This document shows, in pieces, positions 44,895 through 54,721 of a stretch of 64,000 nucleotides of DNA. The DNA comes from Actinomadura rifamycini DSM 43936. Lineage in GTDB: Bacteria > Actinomycetota > Actinomycetes > Streptosporangiales > Streptosporangiaceae. Every line of letters starts with the position of its first letter. Position 1 is the stretch's first letter. A model generated the notes under the pieces. That model was not told the origin of the DNA, did not search any database, and saw only the letters and a program-made list of their open reading frames with translations. A program made the translations under genes and the position numbers. The stretch spans positions 62,001-126,000 of the forward strand of contig NZ_KE384301.1 of the NCBI RefSeq assembly GCF_000425065.1, written 5' to 3'.

Positions 44895-45658
44895 GCCGAC
44901 GCGCCCGCCTTCACGTACTTCTCGTAGCCCTCGTTCTCCAGCTGGTCGGCCAGCTCGGGGCCGCCCTCGGCGACGATGCGGCCGCCCGCGAAGACGTGCA
45001 CGAAGTCCGGCTGCACGTACCGCAGGATGCGCGTGTAGTGCGTGATCAGCAGGACGCCGGTGCCGGGCGCGGCCGAGAACCGGTTCACGCCCTCGGACAC
45101 GACCTTGAGGGCATCGACGTCGAGGCCGGAGTCGGTCTCGTCGAGCACGGCGATCTTCGGCTTGAGCATCTCCAGCTGGAGGATCTCGTGCCGCTTCTTC
45201 TCGCCGCCGGAGAAGCCCTCGTTGAGGGAGCGCTGCGCGAACGCGGGGTCGATGGACAGCCCGTCCATCGCCGCCTTCATCTCCTTGGAGAACTCGCGCA
45301 GCTTCGGGGCCTCGCCGCGGACGGCGGTGACGGCCGAGCGCAGGAAGTTCGAGACGGACACGCCCGGCACCTCGACCGGGTACTGCATCGCCAGGAACAG
45401 CCCGGCGCGGGCGCGCTCGTCGACGCTCATGGACAGGACGTCCTCGCCGTCGAGCGTCACGGTGCCGCCGGTCACCTCGTACTTGGGGTGCCCGGCGATC
45501 GCGTAGGCGAGGGTGGACTTGCCGGAGCCGTTCGGCCCCATCAGCGCGTGGGTCTCGCCGGCCTGCACGGTGAGGTCGACCCCGCGCAGGATCTCCTTGG
45601 TCCCGTCGGTGCCTTCGCCGACGGAGACGTGGAGGTCGCGGATCTCAAGCGTGGCCAT
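44891..45658 (-). CDS. sufC: Fe-S cluster assembly ATPase SufC
   Basis: This 255-residue ABC-type ATPase of the SufBC2D complex has Walker A GPNGSGKST (near residue 40), signature FSGGEKKRHEILQL, Walker B IAVLDETDSGLD and H-loop ITHYTRIL. The length is usual. The ATG at 45658 starts 14 bases after the ferredoxin stop. Powers cluster assembly or release with SufB and SufD. Confidence 0.97.
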   Translation of the reverse strand: MATLEIRDLHVSVGEGTDGTKEILRGVDLTVQAGETHALMGPNGSGKSTLAYAIAGHPKYEVTGGTVTLDGEDVLSMSVDERARAGLFLAMQYPVEVPGVSVSNFLRSAVTAVRGEAPKLREFSKEMKAAMDGLSIDPAFAQRSLNEGFSGGEKKRHEILQLEMLKPKIAVLDETDSGLDVDALKVVSEGVNRFSAAPGTGVLLITHYTRILRYVQPDFVHVFAGGRIVAEGGPELADQLENEGYEKYVKAGASA

Positions 45659-45672
45659 GGTGTTGTCGTTCC

Positions 45673-45990
45673 TTAGTCGTCGGAGCCGAGCGAGACGTAG
45701 ACGTCGCCGTCCTCGACCTTGACCTTGTAGGTGGCGACCGGCTGCGTCGCCGGCGGGTTGGTGGGCTTGCCCGTGCGCAGGTCGAAGCAGGACCCGTGCA
45801 GCCAGCACTCGATGGTGCCGTTGTAGATCTCGCCCTCGGAGAGGGAGACCTCGGCGTGCGAGCAGATGTCGTTGACGGCGAACACCTCGTCGCCGCTGCG
45901 CGCGATCGCGACGGGCGTGTCGTCGACCTCCACGCCGAGCGCCCCGTCCGCCGGGACGTCGGCGAGCGCGCACACCTTCACGTACGTCAC
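45673..45990 (-). CDS. Rieske-type non-heme iron ferredoxin in the SUF operon
   Basis: This 105-residue Rieske [2Fe-2S] protein has the cluster ligands CSHAEVSL (C-x-H) and CWLHGSCF (C-x-x-H). It resembles the small NirD/BphA-type ferredoxins found in actinobacterial suf operons, where it may deliver electrons for cluster reduction. The GTG at 45990 overlaps the sufD stop (GTGA). Confidence 0.95.
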   Translation of the reverse strand: MTYVKVCALADVPADGALGVEVDDTPVAIARSGDEVFAVNDICSHAEVSLSEGEIYNGTIECWLHGSCFDLRTGKPTNPPATQPVATYKVKVEDGDVYVSLGSDD

Positions 45991-47126
45991 CGGTCACCGC
46001 CCCGCACGTCGAGCTCCGCCTCGATGGCCTGCCGGACCTTGTCGCGCACCTCGTCGACCTCGATGCGGTCGACGAGCTGGCCGAGGAAGCCCCGGACGAC
46101 CATGCGCCGCGCCTCGTCGAAGGTGATGCCGCGCGCCTGCAGGTAGAACAGGTGCTCGTCGTCGAGGCGTCCGGACGCGGAGGCGTGCCCCGCGCCGGCG
46201 ACCTCGCCGGTGAGGATCTCCAGGTTCGGCACCGAGTCGACGCGCGTCCCGTCGGTGAGGACGAGGTTGCGGTTCAGCTCGTAGGTGTCGGTGCCCTCGG
46301 CCTCGGCGCGGATGATGACGTCGCCGATCCAGACGGCGTGCGCGTCGGCGTCCTGCAGGGCGCCGCGGTAGTCGACGCGGCTGCGGCAGTGCGGCACGGT
46401 GTGGTCGACCAGGAGCCGGTGCTCGAGGTGCTGGCCGCCGTCGACGAAGTACACACCGTACAGCTCGGCGTCGCCGCCGGGCGCCTCGTACGCGACCGAC
46501 GGGGAGATCCGCACCAGGTCGCCGCCCAGCGAGATGTTGTGGGAGACGAACCGGGCGTCGCGGCCGAGCCGGGCGTGCTGGTGCGACACGTGCACGCTGC
46601 CGTCGTTCCAGTCCTGCAGGCTGATCACCGAGAGGCGGGCGCCGTCGCCGACGACGAACTCGACGTTGTCGGCGTAGGTGGCCGAGCCGCGGTGCGCGAG
46701 CACCACGGTGGCCTCCGCGAACGGCTCCAGGATCACGGTGGTGTGCCCGTAGGCGGCGGCCGAGGCGTCCTCGCCGCGCACCCGCAGGACGGTCGGCGCG
46801 GACGCCACCGCCTCCTTCGGCACGGTGACGACCGTGGCGTGCGCGAACGCGTTCCACGCCTGGGCGGAGACCCGGTCGGCCGGGACGTACGCCTTGCCGA
46901 GGCGGGCGTCGTCGCGGCCGACGGTCTCGACCGTCACCTCCGGCGCGGCCTCGACGTCGACGATGACCTTGCCGCCGTCCTGCGCGGTCCCGTTGTGCAG
47001 GCCGTGGAGGCGGCGCAGCGGGGTGAACCGCCACTCCTCCTCGCGGCCGGTGGGGACCTCGAAGTCGCCCAGGTCGTACGACGCCTTCTCGTGCAGCGTC
47101 GAGAGAGGCTTCACGTCCAGCCCCAT
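45987..47126 (-). CDS. sufD: Fe-S cluster assembly protein SufD
   Basis: This 379-residue SufD has an N-terminal helical part (WRFTPLRRL) and a right-handed parallel beta-helix (QHLEHRLLVDHTVPHCRSRVDYRGAL), then the C-terminal SufC-binding segment EILTGEVAGAGHASASGRLDDEHLFYLQARGI with FLGQLVDRI. The conserved His of the SufB-SufD interface region is plausible in VDHTVPHC. ATG at 47126 overlaps the sufB stop by one base. Confidence 0.96.
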   Translation of the reverse strand: MGLDVKPLSTLHEKASYDLGDFEVPTGREEEWRFTPLRRLHGLHNGTAQDGGKVIVDVEAAPEVTVETVGRDDARLGKAYVPADRVSAQAWNAFAHATVVTVPKEAVASAPTVLRVRGEDASAAAYGHTTVILEPFAEATVVLAHRGSATYADNVEFVVGDGARLSVISLQDWNDGSVHVSHQHARLGRDARFVSHNISLGGDLVRISPSVAYEAPGGDAELYGVYFVDGGQHLEHRLLVDHTVPHCRSRVDYRGALQDADAHAVWIGDVIIRAEAEGTDTYELNRNLVLTDGTRVDSVPNLEILTGEVAGAGHASASGRLDDEHLFYLQARGITFDEARRMVVRGFLGQLVDRIEVDEVRDKVRQAIEAELDVRGGDR

Positions 47127-48538
47127 CAGCCGACGGCTCCTTCCATCTGCAGCTCGATGAGCCGGTTCAGCTCGAGGGCGTACTCCATCGGCAGCTCGCG
47201 CGCGATGGGCTCGACGAACCCGCGCACGATCATCGCCATGGCCTCGTCCTCGGTGAGACCGCGGCTCATCAGGTAGAACAACTGGTCCTCCGACACCTTG
47301 GAGACGGTGGCCTCGTGGCCCATCTCCACGTCGTCCTCGCGGACGTCCACGTAGGGGTAGGTGTCGGAGCGGCTGATCTGGTCGACCAGCAGCGCGTCGC
47401 ACTTGACGGTGGACTTGCTGTGCTCGGCGCCCTCCTGGATCTGCACCAGGCCCCGGTAGGAGGTGCGGCCGCCGCCGCGCGCCACCGACTTGGACACGAT
47501 GCTGCTGGAGGTGTTGGGCGCGGCGTGCACCATCTTGGCGCCGGCGTCCTGGTGCTGGTCCTCGCCCGCGAACGCGATCGACAGGGTCTCGCCCTTGGCG
47601 TGCTCGCCGAGCAGGTAGACCGCCGGGTACTTCATGGTGACCTTGGAGCCGATGTTGCCGTCGACCCACTCCATGGTGGCGCCCTCGTAGGCGACGGCGC
47701 GCTTGGTCACCAGGTTGTAGACGTTGTTCGACCAGTTCTGGATGGTCGTGTAGCGGACGCGGGCGTCCTTCTTCACGACGATCTCGACGACGGCCGAGTG
47801 CAGGGAGTCCGACTTGTAGATCGGGGCGGTGCAGCCCTCGACGTAGTGGACGTAGGAGCCCTCGTCGGCGATGATCAGCGTCCGCTCGAACTGGCCCATG
47901 TTCTCGGTGTTGATCCGGAAGTACGCCTGGAGCGGGATCTCGACGTGGACGCCCGGCGGCACGTAGATGAACGAGCCGCCCGACCACACGGCGGTGTTGA
48001 GCGCGGCGAACTTGTTGTCGCCGACCGGGATCACGGAGCCGAAGTACTCCTGGAAGATCTCCGGGTGCTCGCGCAGGCCGGTGTCGGTGTCGACGAAGAT
48101 GACGCCCTTCTCCTCAAGGTCCTCGCGGATCTTGTGGTAGACGACCTCCGACTCGTACTGGGCGGCGACGCCGGCGATGAGGCGCTGCTTCTCCGCCTCC
48201 GGGATGCCGAGCTTGTCGTAGGTGTTCTTGATGTCCTCCGGGAGCTCCTCCCAGGAGGCGGCCTGCTGCTCGGTCGACCGGACGAAGTACTTGATGTTGT
48301 CGAAGTCGATGTCCGACAGGTCCGAGCCCCAGGTCGGCATGGGCTTCTTGTCGAACAGCCGCAGCCCCTTGAGGCGCAGGTCGAGCATCCAGTCCGGCTC
48401 GTCCTTCTTGCCAGAGATGTCGCGGACGACGTCCTCGTTCAGGCCGCGGCGGGCCGAGGCTCCGGCCTCGTCGGAGTCGGCCCAGCCGAACTTGTACCTG
48501 TCGAGCCCTTCCAGTTCAGGGTGGGCTGCCGTAGTCAT
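47126..48538 (-). CDS. sufB: Fe-S cluster scaffold protein SufB
   Basis: This 470-residue SufB is the scaffold subunit of SufBC2D. Strongly conserved blocks include YFVRSTEQQAASWEELPEDI, EYFGSVIPVGDNKFAALNTAVWSGGSF, YVPPGVHVEIPLQAYFRIN and EGCTAPIYKSDSLHSAVVE with the candidate cluster Cys, and EATVSKVSEDQLFYLMSRGL. No intein is present, in contrast to M. tuberculosis SufB. ATG 48538 overlaps the sufR stop (ATGA). Confidence 0.97.
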   Translation of the reverse strand: MTTAAHPELEGLDRYKFGWADSDEAGASARRGLNEDVVRDISGKKDEPDWMLDLRLKGLRLFDKKPMPTWGSDLSDIDFDNIKYFVRSTEQQAASWEELPEDIKNTYDKLGIPEAEKQRLIAGVAAQYESEVVYHKIREDLEEKGVIFVDTDTGLREHPEIFQEYFGSVIPVGDNKFAALNTAVWSGGSFIYVPPGVHVEIPLQAYFRINTENMGQFERTLIIADEGSYVHYVEGCTAPIYKSDSLHSAVVEIVVKKDARVRYTTIQNWSNNVYNLVTKRAVAYEGATMEWVDGNIGSKVTMKYPAVYLLGEHAKGETLSIAFAGEDQHQDAGAKMVHAAPNTSSSIVSKSVARGGGRTSYRGLVQIQEGAEHSKSTVKCDALLVDQISRSDTYPYVDVREDDVEMGHEATVSKVSEDQLFYLMSRGLTEDEAMAMIVRGFVEPIARELPMEYALELNRLIELQMEGAVG

Positions 48539-49365
48539 AGGGGCGTCCTCCCGGACTCCTCGTCACTGGTCAGTGTGCTTGCGGGGGGATCCCCCGCGTC
48601 CCCCGGCCCGTCCGCCGGTTCCCCGGCGGCGTCCGTCCCGTCCCCGCACAGGGAGCGGGAGCTGACGTGGGTGGTGCAGATGCCGTCGCCGTGGGCGATC
48701 GTGGCGAGCCGCTGGACGGGGGTGCCCAGCAGCCGGCTGAACGCCTCCGTCTCGGCCTCGCACAGCTGCGGGAACTCCGCCGCCACGTGCGAGACCGGGC
48801 AGTGGTGCTGGCACAGCTGCTCGCCGCCGCCCGGCTGCGGGGCCTTCGCGGCGGCCGCCGCGTAGCCGTCCCCGGACAGCGCCTCGGCGAGCGTGCGGAC
48901 CCGCTGGTGGGGCGGGGCCTCCTGCACGACGGGCCGGTAGCGCCGCTCGAGGTCGGCGATCTGGCGCCGGGCGAACTCGGCGACCGCGTGGGCGCCGGCC
49001 GTCTCGGCGAGGAAGCGCAGCGCGCTGGTCGCCAGGTCGTCGTAGGCGTGCACGAACGCGCTGCGTCCCGCGTCGGTGATGGCGAACCACTTGGCGGGGC
49101 GCCCGCGGCCGCGCCGCGTCTGCGGCCGGGCCCGGCGGACCTCGATCATGCCCTCGGCCAGCAGCGCGTCCAGGTGCCGGCGGATCGCGGCCGGCGTGAG
49201 GCCGACCCGCTCGCCGAGCGCGGACGCGGTGACGGGGCCGTGCTCGAGGATCAGCCGGGCCACCCGGGCGCGGGTGTCGCGCTCGGTCCCGGCCGGAGAC
49301 GGCACGCCGGACGGCCGTGTCACCACGGCCTCCGCGCTCGCCCGATCCTCGCTCACGTTTTTCAC
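48535..49365 (-). CDS. sufR: SufR, Fe-S-sensing repressor of the SUF operon
   Basis: This 276-residue winged-helix regulator has an HTH at about 30-90 (LILEHGPVTASALGERVGLTPAAIRRHLDALLAEGM). A C-terminal cluster motif holds the [4Fe-4S] ligands: CQHHCP, FPQLC and further Cys at GDGICTTH. Family members repress suf when the cluster is intact. I chose the GTG at 49365 (MKNVSED); it lies within the inverted repeat that is the likely SufR operator. A frame extending to 49425 runs into the iron box and is less likely. A GTG at 49356 is also possible. First gene of the operon. Confidence 0.93.
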   Translation of the reverse strand: MKNVSEDRASAEAVVTRPSGVPSPAGTERDTRARVARLILEHGPVTASALGERVGLTPAAIRRHLDALLAEGMIEVRRARPQTRRGRGRPAKWFAITDAGRSAFVHAYDDLATSALRFLAETAGAHAVAEFARRQIADLERRYRPVVQEAPPHQRVRTLAEALSGDGYAAAAAKAPQPGGGEQLCQHHCPVSHVAAEFPQLCEAETEAFSRLLGTPVQRLATIAHGDGICTTHVSSRSLCGDGTDAAGEPADGPGDAGDPPASTLTSDEESGRTPL

Positions 49366-49376
49366 AACATCAGTGT
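49362..49376. promoter_or_regulatory. Putative SufR operator
   Basis: On the minus strand ACACTGATGTTGTGA matches the ACACT-N5-TGTGA inverted repeat that I recall for mycobacterial SufR. It overlaps the sufR start codon (GTG 49365), so bound repressor would block initiation. Confidence 0.7.
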
Positions 49377-49425
49377 GCCGTAATTCCTTCCCCCGAAACA
49401 CCGGTTTGCCGATGTCGTGGCTCAC

Positions 49426-49444
49426 GCAGGTAAGCCTTACCTAA
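49426..49444. promoter_or_regulatory. DtxR/IdeR-like iron box
   Basis: On the minus strand TTAGGTAAGGCTTACCTGC matches the IdeR consensus TTAGGTTAGGCTAACCTAA at 15 of 19 positions and has two perfect 7-bp arms (AGGTAAG/CTTACCT). It lies about 60 bases upstream of the sufR start, in a promoter position. This suggests iron-dependent control on top of SufR. Confidence 0.6.
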
Positions 49445-49514
49445 ACGAGCCGTCCGGCCCGGTGAGCGTACGGGCCGCGTGCCGTGCCCCGGAGCGGCTC
49501 CCGGAAGCGGTCCG

Positions 49515-50405
49515 TCACCGGGACGCCACGCGCGGGAGCATCAGCACCGGGCGGGGCGCCGAGCGCACGATCTTGCCGGAGCTCTCCCCGAGGAAGACCC
49601 CGCGCAACGGGCCGTGGTGCCCGGACTGGCAGGTCAGCACCTCGCCCGGCAGCATATCGACCGCGGCGAGGGCCTTGCCCACGCTCACCCCGGCGACCGC
49701 CTCGGTCGTCACCGGGACGCCCTCCACCGATCCGGCGGCGCGGGCGAGGTCCTCCTCGGCCCGCTCCCGCTGCCGCTCCAGGATCTCGCCGGAGTCCCGG
49801 AACCGCGCGGCGACCCCGGGCGGCCGGAGCACCAGCGTGAGCAGCCGCATCGGGACGTCGAGCGCCGCGGCCCACCCGGCGGCGACGCCGAGCGGGTTCT
49901 CGGCCTCCCGGCGGCGCCAGTACGCGGCGGTCAGCCGCTCCAGCCGCGGCGGCGCCTCCGCCCCGTACCCGCGCGGCGCCATCAGGACCGGCACCGGCGA
50001 GCCGTGCAGGAGCTGGTCGGCGGTGCTGCCGACCGCGATCCGGCCGCGCCGGCCGCGCGGCGCCGAGCCGATCACGACCACCCCGGCCCCGACGTCCTCG
50101 GCGACCTCGATGAGCCCGCGGCCGCTGCCCCGGTGCGCGTGCACCCGGGGCTCGGCGCCGCCCTCCGGGACGCCCAGCTCCGCGAGCCGCACCACCGCCG
50201 CCCGGACGACCTCGTCCGCGCGGCCGCGCAGGTAGGCGAGCCATTCGGCGTCCACCGAGCCCGGTCCGCGGGCGGGCCACGGCGGCGGGTGGACGTTCGC
50301 GGCGGTCACCGCCGCGCCCGTGGCGCGCGCGACCAGCGCGGCGAGCACGAGCGCGTCGTCGCCGCGCTCGTCCGGGGAGCATCCGACCAGGACCCGCGCC
50401 GTCAT
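49515..50405 (-). CDS. Universal stress protein, tandem UspA domains
   Basis: This 296-residue protein carries two UspA-type domains. The first (1-145) has the ATP-binding pattern VIGSAPRGRRGRIAVGSTADQLLHGSPVPVLM. The second (about 155-296) is more divergent: SGHHGPLRGVFLGESSGKIVRSAPRPVLML. The ATG at 50405 overlaps the permease stop (ATGA), making it the third gene of a carbamate kinase operon. USPs bind ATP or nucleotides and modulate stress and transport; here it may regulate the permease (inference). Confidence 0.88.
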   Translation of the reverse strand: MTARVLVGCSPDERGDDALVLAALVARATGAAVTAANVHPPPWPARGPGSVDAEWLAYLRGRADEVVRAAVVRLAELGVPEGGAEPRVHAHRGSGRGLIEVAEDVGAGVVVIGSAPRGRRGRIAVGSTADQLLHGSPVPVLMAPRGYGAEAPPRLERLTAAYWRRREAENPLGVAAGWAAALDVPMRLLTLVLRPPGVAARFRDSGEILERQRERAEEDLARAAGSVEGVPVTTEAVAGVSVGKALAAVDMLPGEVLTCQSGHHGPLRGVFLGESSGKIVRSAPRPVLMLPRVASR

Positions 50406-51868
50406 GCCGTCCCCCCGCCCCGCAGCCGCGAGTGGCGGCGCCCGTAGGCGAAGTACGCGGCGAGCCCGACCAGCCCCCACAGCAGGAACACGAGCCACGT
50501 GATCCCGCCGAGCCCCACCATCAGGTACAGGCAGAACGCGACGCCGAGCAGCGGCGTGATCGGGTACAGCGGCGTCCGGAAGCTGCGGGGCAGGTCGGGG
50601 CGGGTCCGCCGCAGGACGATCACGCCGACGCTGACGAGCGCGAACGCGAACAGCGTCCCGATGCTGGTGGCGTCCACGAGGCGGCCCAGCGGGACGAACC
50701 CGGCGAGCAGCCCGATGAACGCCGCGACGATGACCGTGTTGGCGACCGGCACCGACCGCTTCGGGCTCACCCGCTGGAAGACGGGCGGGACGAGCCCGTC
50801 GCGCGACATCGCGAACAGGATGCGGGTCTGCCCGTACATCACCGTCAGGACGACGCTCGCGATCGCGATCACGGCGCCGATCGACAGGACGGCCGACGGC
50901 CACGCGGCGCCGGTGGCCGCGTCGAGCACGTTCGCCAGGGACGCCTCCGAGTCGTCCTCGCCGAACCGCGTCCAGTGCATCGCGCCGACCGCGGCGAGCC
51001 CGACCAGCACGTACACGGCGGTGACGATGGCGAGGGACAGGACGATCGCCAGCGGCAGGTCGCGGCGCGGGTTCTTCGCCTCCTCGCCGGCGGTGGAGGC
51101 GGCGTCGAAGCCGATGTAGGAGAAGAACACCTTGGACCCGGCCGCGCTGATCCCCGCCCAGCCCATCGGCGCGAACCCGGCGAGGTTCTCCGACCGGAAC
51201 GCCGTGAAGGCCACCGCGCAGAAGAACAGCAGCACGCCGATCTTGAGGAACACCATGACCGTGTTCGCGGCGGCGGTCTCGGACGCGCCGCGCAGCAGGA
51301 GGAACGCCGCCAGCGCCACGACGACGACCGCGGGCACGTTGACGATCCCGCCGCCGCCCGGCGGGTCGGCCAGCTCCGCCGGGATCGTGAACCCGAGCGT
51401 GGTGTCGAAGAAGGCGCTCAGGTAGGCGCCCCAGCCGACCGCGACCGCCGAGACCGACACCCCGTACTCCAGCAGCAGGCACCAGCCGCACACCCACGCG
51501 ACCAGCTCGCCCAGCGTCGCGTACGCGTACGAGTAGGACGAGCCGGACACCGGGATCGTCCCGGCCAGCTCGGCGTACGACAGCGCCGAGAACAGCGCGG
51601 TGACCGCCGCGAGGACGAACGACGCGACGACCGCGGGGCCCGCGAGCGGCACCGCCGACCCGAGCACGACGAAGATGCCCGTGCCGAGGGTGGCGCCCAC
51701 GCTGAACAGGGTGAGCTGCAGCAGGCCCATCGTCCGCCGCAGCTCCCCGCCCGCGCCGCGCCCGCCCTCGGCGACGATCCGGTCGACCGGCTTCGTGCGC
51801 AGCAGGCTCCGCGCGAACCCGCCGGCGCCGGGCCCGGCGGGGGCGGACGGGCCGGTGGGCGCGGTCAA
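50402..51868 (-). CDS. APC-family amino acid permease, CAT (cationic) type
   Basis: This 488-residue permease has 12 predicted helices. The cytosolic N-terminus LLRTKPVDRIVAEG...ELRRTMGLLQLTLFSVGATLGTGIF and GFDAASTAGEEAKNPRRDLP are the hallmarks of the CAT/YhdG cationic amino acid transporter subgroup. I chose the TTG at 51868, overlapping the carbamate kinase stop (TTGA) with GGAG in the upstream coding sequence. The pairing with carbamate kinase suggests uptake of arginine, ornithine or a related ureido compound, but substrate is inferred. Confidence 0.88.
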   Translation of the reverse strand: MTAPTGPSAPAGPGAGGFARSLLRTKPVDRIVAEGGRGAGGELRRTMGLLQLTLFSVGATLGTGIFVVLGSAVPLAGPAVVASFVLAAVTALFSALSYAELAGTIPVSGSSYSYAYATLGELVAWVCGWCLLLEYGVSVSAVAVGWGAYLSAFFDTTLGFTIPAELADPPGGGGIVNVPAVVVVALAAFLLLRGASETAAANTVMVFLKIGVLLFFCAVAFTAFRSENLAGFAPMGWAGISAAGSKVFFSYIGFDAASTAGEEAKNPRRDLPLAIVLSLAIVTAVYVLVGLAAVGAMHWTRFGEDDSEASLANVLDAATGAAWPSAVLSIGAVIAIASVVLTVMYGQTRILFAMSRDGLVPPVFQRVSPKRSVPVANTVIVAAFIGLLAGFVPLGRLVDATSIGTLFAFALVSVGVIVLRRTRPDLPRSFRTPLYPITPLLGVAFCLYLMVGLGGITWLVFLLWGLVGLAAYFAYGRRHSRLRGGGTA

Positions 51869-52800
51869 AGCGTGCTCTCCAGCGGCCACGTGGCGTTCGG
51901 CGTGACGATCGTCCCGGCGGTGCCGTCGAGGATCTCCGCGCACTCGTCGAGCAGCCCGATCGCCGCCATGTCGCCCGTCCGCTCCACGAACCGGCAGGCC
52001 GCCTCCACCTTCGGGCCCATCGACCCCGCGGGGAACTCCTCGCCGCGCAGCTCGTGCGGGGTGGTGTGGGTGATCTCCTCCTGGTCGGGGGTGCCGCGGC
52101 GCCGCACCACCCGCGGGACGTCGGTGAGGATGAGCAGCGCGTCCGCGTCCAGGCTCTCGGCGAGCACCGACGCGGTGAGATCCTTGTCGATCACCGCCTC
52201 GAGGCCCTCCAGCCGACCCACGTCGTTGCGGAACACCGGGACGCCGCCGCCGCCCGCGCACACCACGACCGTCCCGAGCCGCACCAGCTCGCGGATCAGC
52301 CGGGTCTCGATGACGCGCTGCGGCCGCGGCGACGGGACCACGCGCCTCCAGTGCCCGCCGTCCGGCCGGACGGTCCACCCGTAGTCGGCGGCGAGCTTCT
52401 CCGCCTCGTCCCGCTCGTACACCTGCCCGACGAACTTGCTCGGTTCCCCGAACGCCGGATCGACCGCCGACACGAGCGTCTGCGTGATCATCGCCATCAC
52501 CTGGCGGCCGGGCAGCGCGTTCTGCAGCGCCTGCAGGATCCAGTAGCCGATCATCCCCTGCGTCTCCGCGCCGACGGTGTCGAGCGGATACGGGCGGGTC
52601 AGGTTCGGGTCGTTGACGCTCTCCAGCGACAGCACGCCGACCTGCGGCCCGTTCCCGTGCGTGACGATCAGCTCGTGCCGCCGGGCGAGCGGGGCCAGCG
52701 CCCGCACCGCGCGGGCCACGTTGGCGCGCTGCGGCCCGTCGTCGGGCGACTCGCCGCGGCCGACGAGCGCGTTGCCGCCCAGCGCGACGACCACCCGCAT
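51865..52800 (-). CDS. arcC: Carbamate kinase ArcC
   Basis: This 311-residue amino-acid-kinase-fold enzyme transfers phosphate from carbamoyl phosphate to ADP. VVVALGGNAL, VTHGNGPQVGVLSLE, CAGGGGVPV, IDKDLTASVLAESLDADALLILTDV and GSMGPKVEAACRFVE are all intact. I chose ATG 52800, with GGGGGG eight bases upstream; GTG or TTG codons three and two codons earlier are alternatives. The arginine deiminase genes arcA and arcB are absent, so carbamoyl phosphate must come from elsewhere. First gene of an overlapping three-gene operon. Confidence 0.95.
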   Translation of the reverse strand: MRVVVALGGNALVGRGESPDDGPQRANVARAVRALAPLARRHELIVTHGNGPQVGVLSLESVNDPNLTRPYPLDTVGAETQGMIGYWILQALQNALPGRQVMAMITQTLVSAVDPAFGEPSKFVGQVYERDEAEKLAADYGWTVRPDGGHWRRVVPSPRPQRVIETRLIRELVRLGTVVVCAGGGGVPVFRNDVGRLEGLEAVIDKDLTASVLAESLDADALLILTDVPRVVRRRGTPDQEEITHTTPHELRGEEFPAGSMGPKVEAACRFVERTGDMAAIGLLDECAEILDGTAGTIVTPNATWPLESTL

Positions 52801-52985
52801 GATCAACACCCCCCGATCGCGGATTCCCCCGGCGGCGCCGCCGAAACCCCCGCCGGGCGCGGCCGTCCGGTCCGGCTCCCAGGCCCGCCTCCGGGCCCCG
52901 GCCTGCCCGCCCGTCCGGCCGTCCCCGGGGCGGGCGCCCGGAGGCGGGCGCCGACCGGTCCGCGCCCCGTCCTAAACTCGTGGGC

Positions 52986-53908
<923 letters not shown>

Positions 53909-53912
<4 letters not shown>

Positions 53913-54706
53913 CGGTCGGGGGGGCGCGGGCGGAGCCGTCCGCCGCGCTGGACTTCACGCCCGCGCCGGGCGCGGTGCCGCTGCCGCGGATGGTCCTGGC
54001 GCAGACGGCGTACGAGCTGCGCGCGATGCTGCGCAACGGCGAGCAGCTGCTGCTCACCATGATCATCCCGGTGGTGCTGCTCGTGCTCTTCAGCGCCACC
54101 TCGCTGCTGGACCTCGGCCCCGGGAGCCGCGTCGACTTCCTCGCCCCGGGCGTCCTGGCGCTCGCGGTGATGTCGACCGCGTTCACCGGCCAGGCCATCG
54201 GCACCGGCTTCGAACGCCGCTACGGGGTGCTGAAGCGGCTCGGCGCGACGCCGCTGCCGCGCGCCGGGCTGATCGCCGCCAAGACCCTCTCCGTCCTCGC
54301 GGTCGAGGTGATCCAGGCCGCGCTGATCTGCGCCGTCGCCCTCGGGCTCGGCTGGGAACCGCACGGCGACCCGTTCTCGGTGCTCGCGCTGCTGCTGCTC
54401 GGCACCGCCGCGTTCAGCGGGTTCGGCCTGCTCATGGCCGGGACGCTGCGCGCCGAGGCGACCCTCGCGGCGGCGAACCTCGCGTACGTCCTGCTGCTGG
54501 CCGTCGGCGGCGTGGTGTTCCCGCTGGACGAGTTCCCCGAGACGGTCCGGAGCGCCCTGGAGCTGCTGCCGATCTCCGCGCTGGCCGAGGGGCTGCGGGA
54601 CGTCCTGCGGGACGGCGCCGCGGTTCCCGGCGGCCCGCTGCTCGTCCTCGGGGTGTGGGCCGTCGCCGGACTCGCCCTCGCCGCCCGGTTCTTCGCATGG
54701 GAGTGA
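53909..54706 (+). CDS. ABC-2 type transporter permease
   Basis: This 265-residue permease has six predicted helices (LLLTMIIPVVLLVLFS, FLAPGVLALAVMSTAF, FSVLALLLLGTAAFSGFGLL and others). The GFERRYGVLKRLGATPLPR and FPLDEFPETVRSALELLPI blocks are typical of ABC-2 permeases such as DrrB. The ATG at 53909 overlaps the ATPase stop (ATGA). Together they export a drug, lipid or polymer precursor of unknown identity. In related Streptomyces gene orders this pair also lies between suf and ctaA. Confidence 0.9.
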
Positions 54707-54721
54707 TCTCGGACGTGACGC

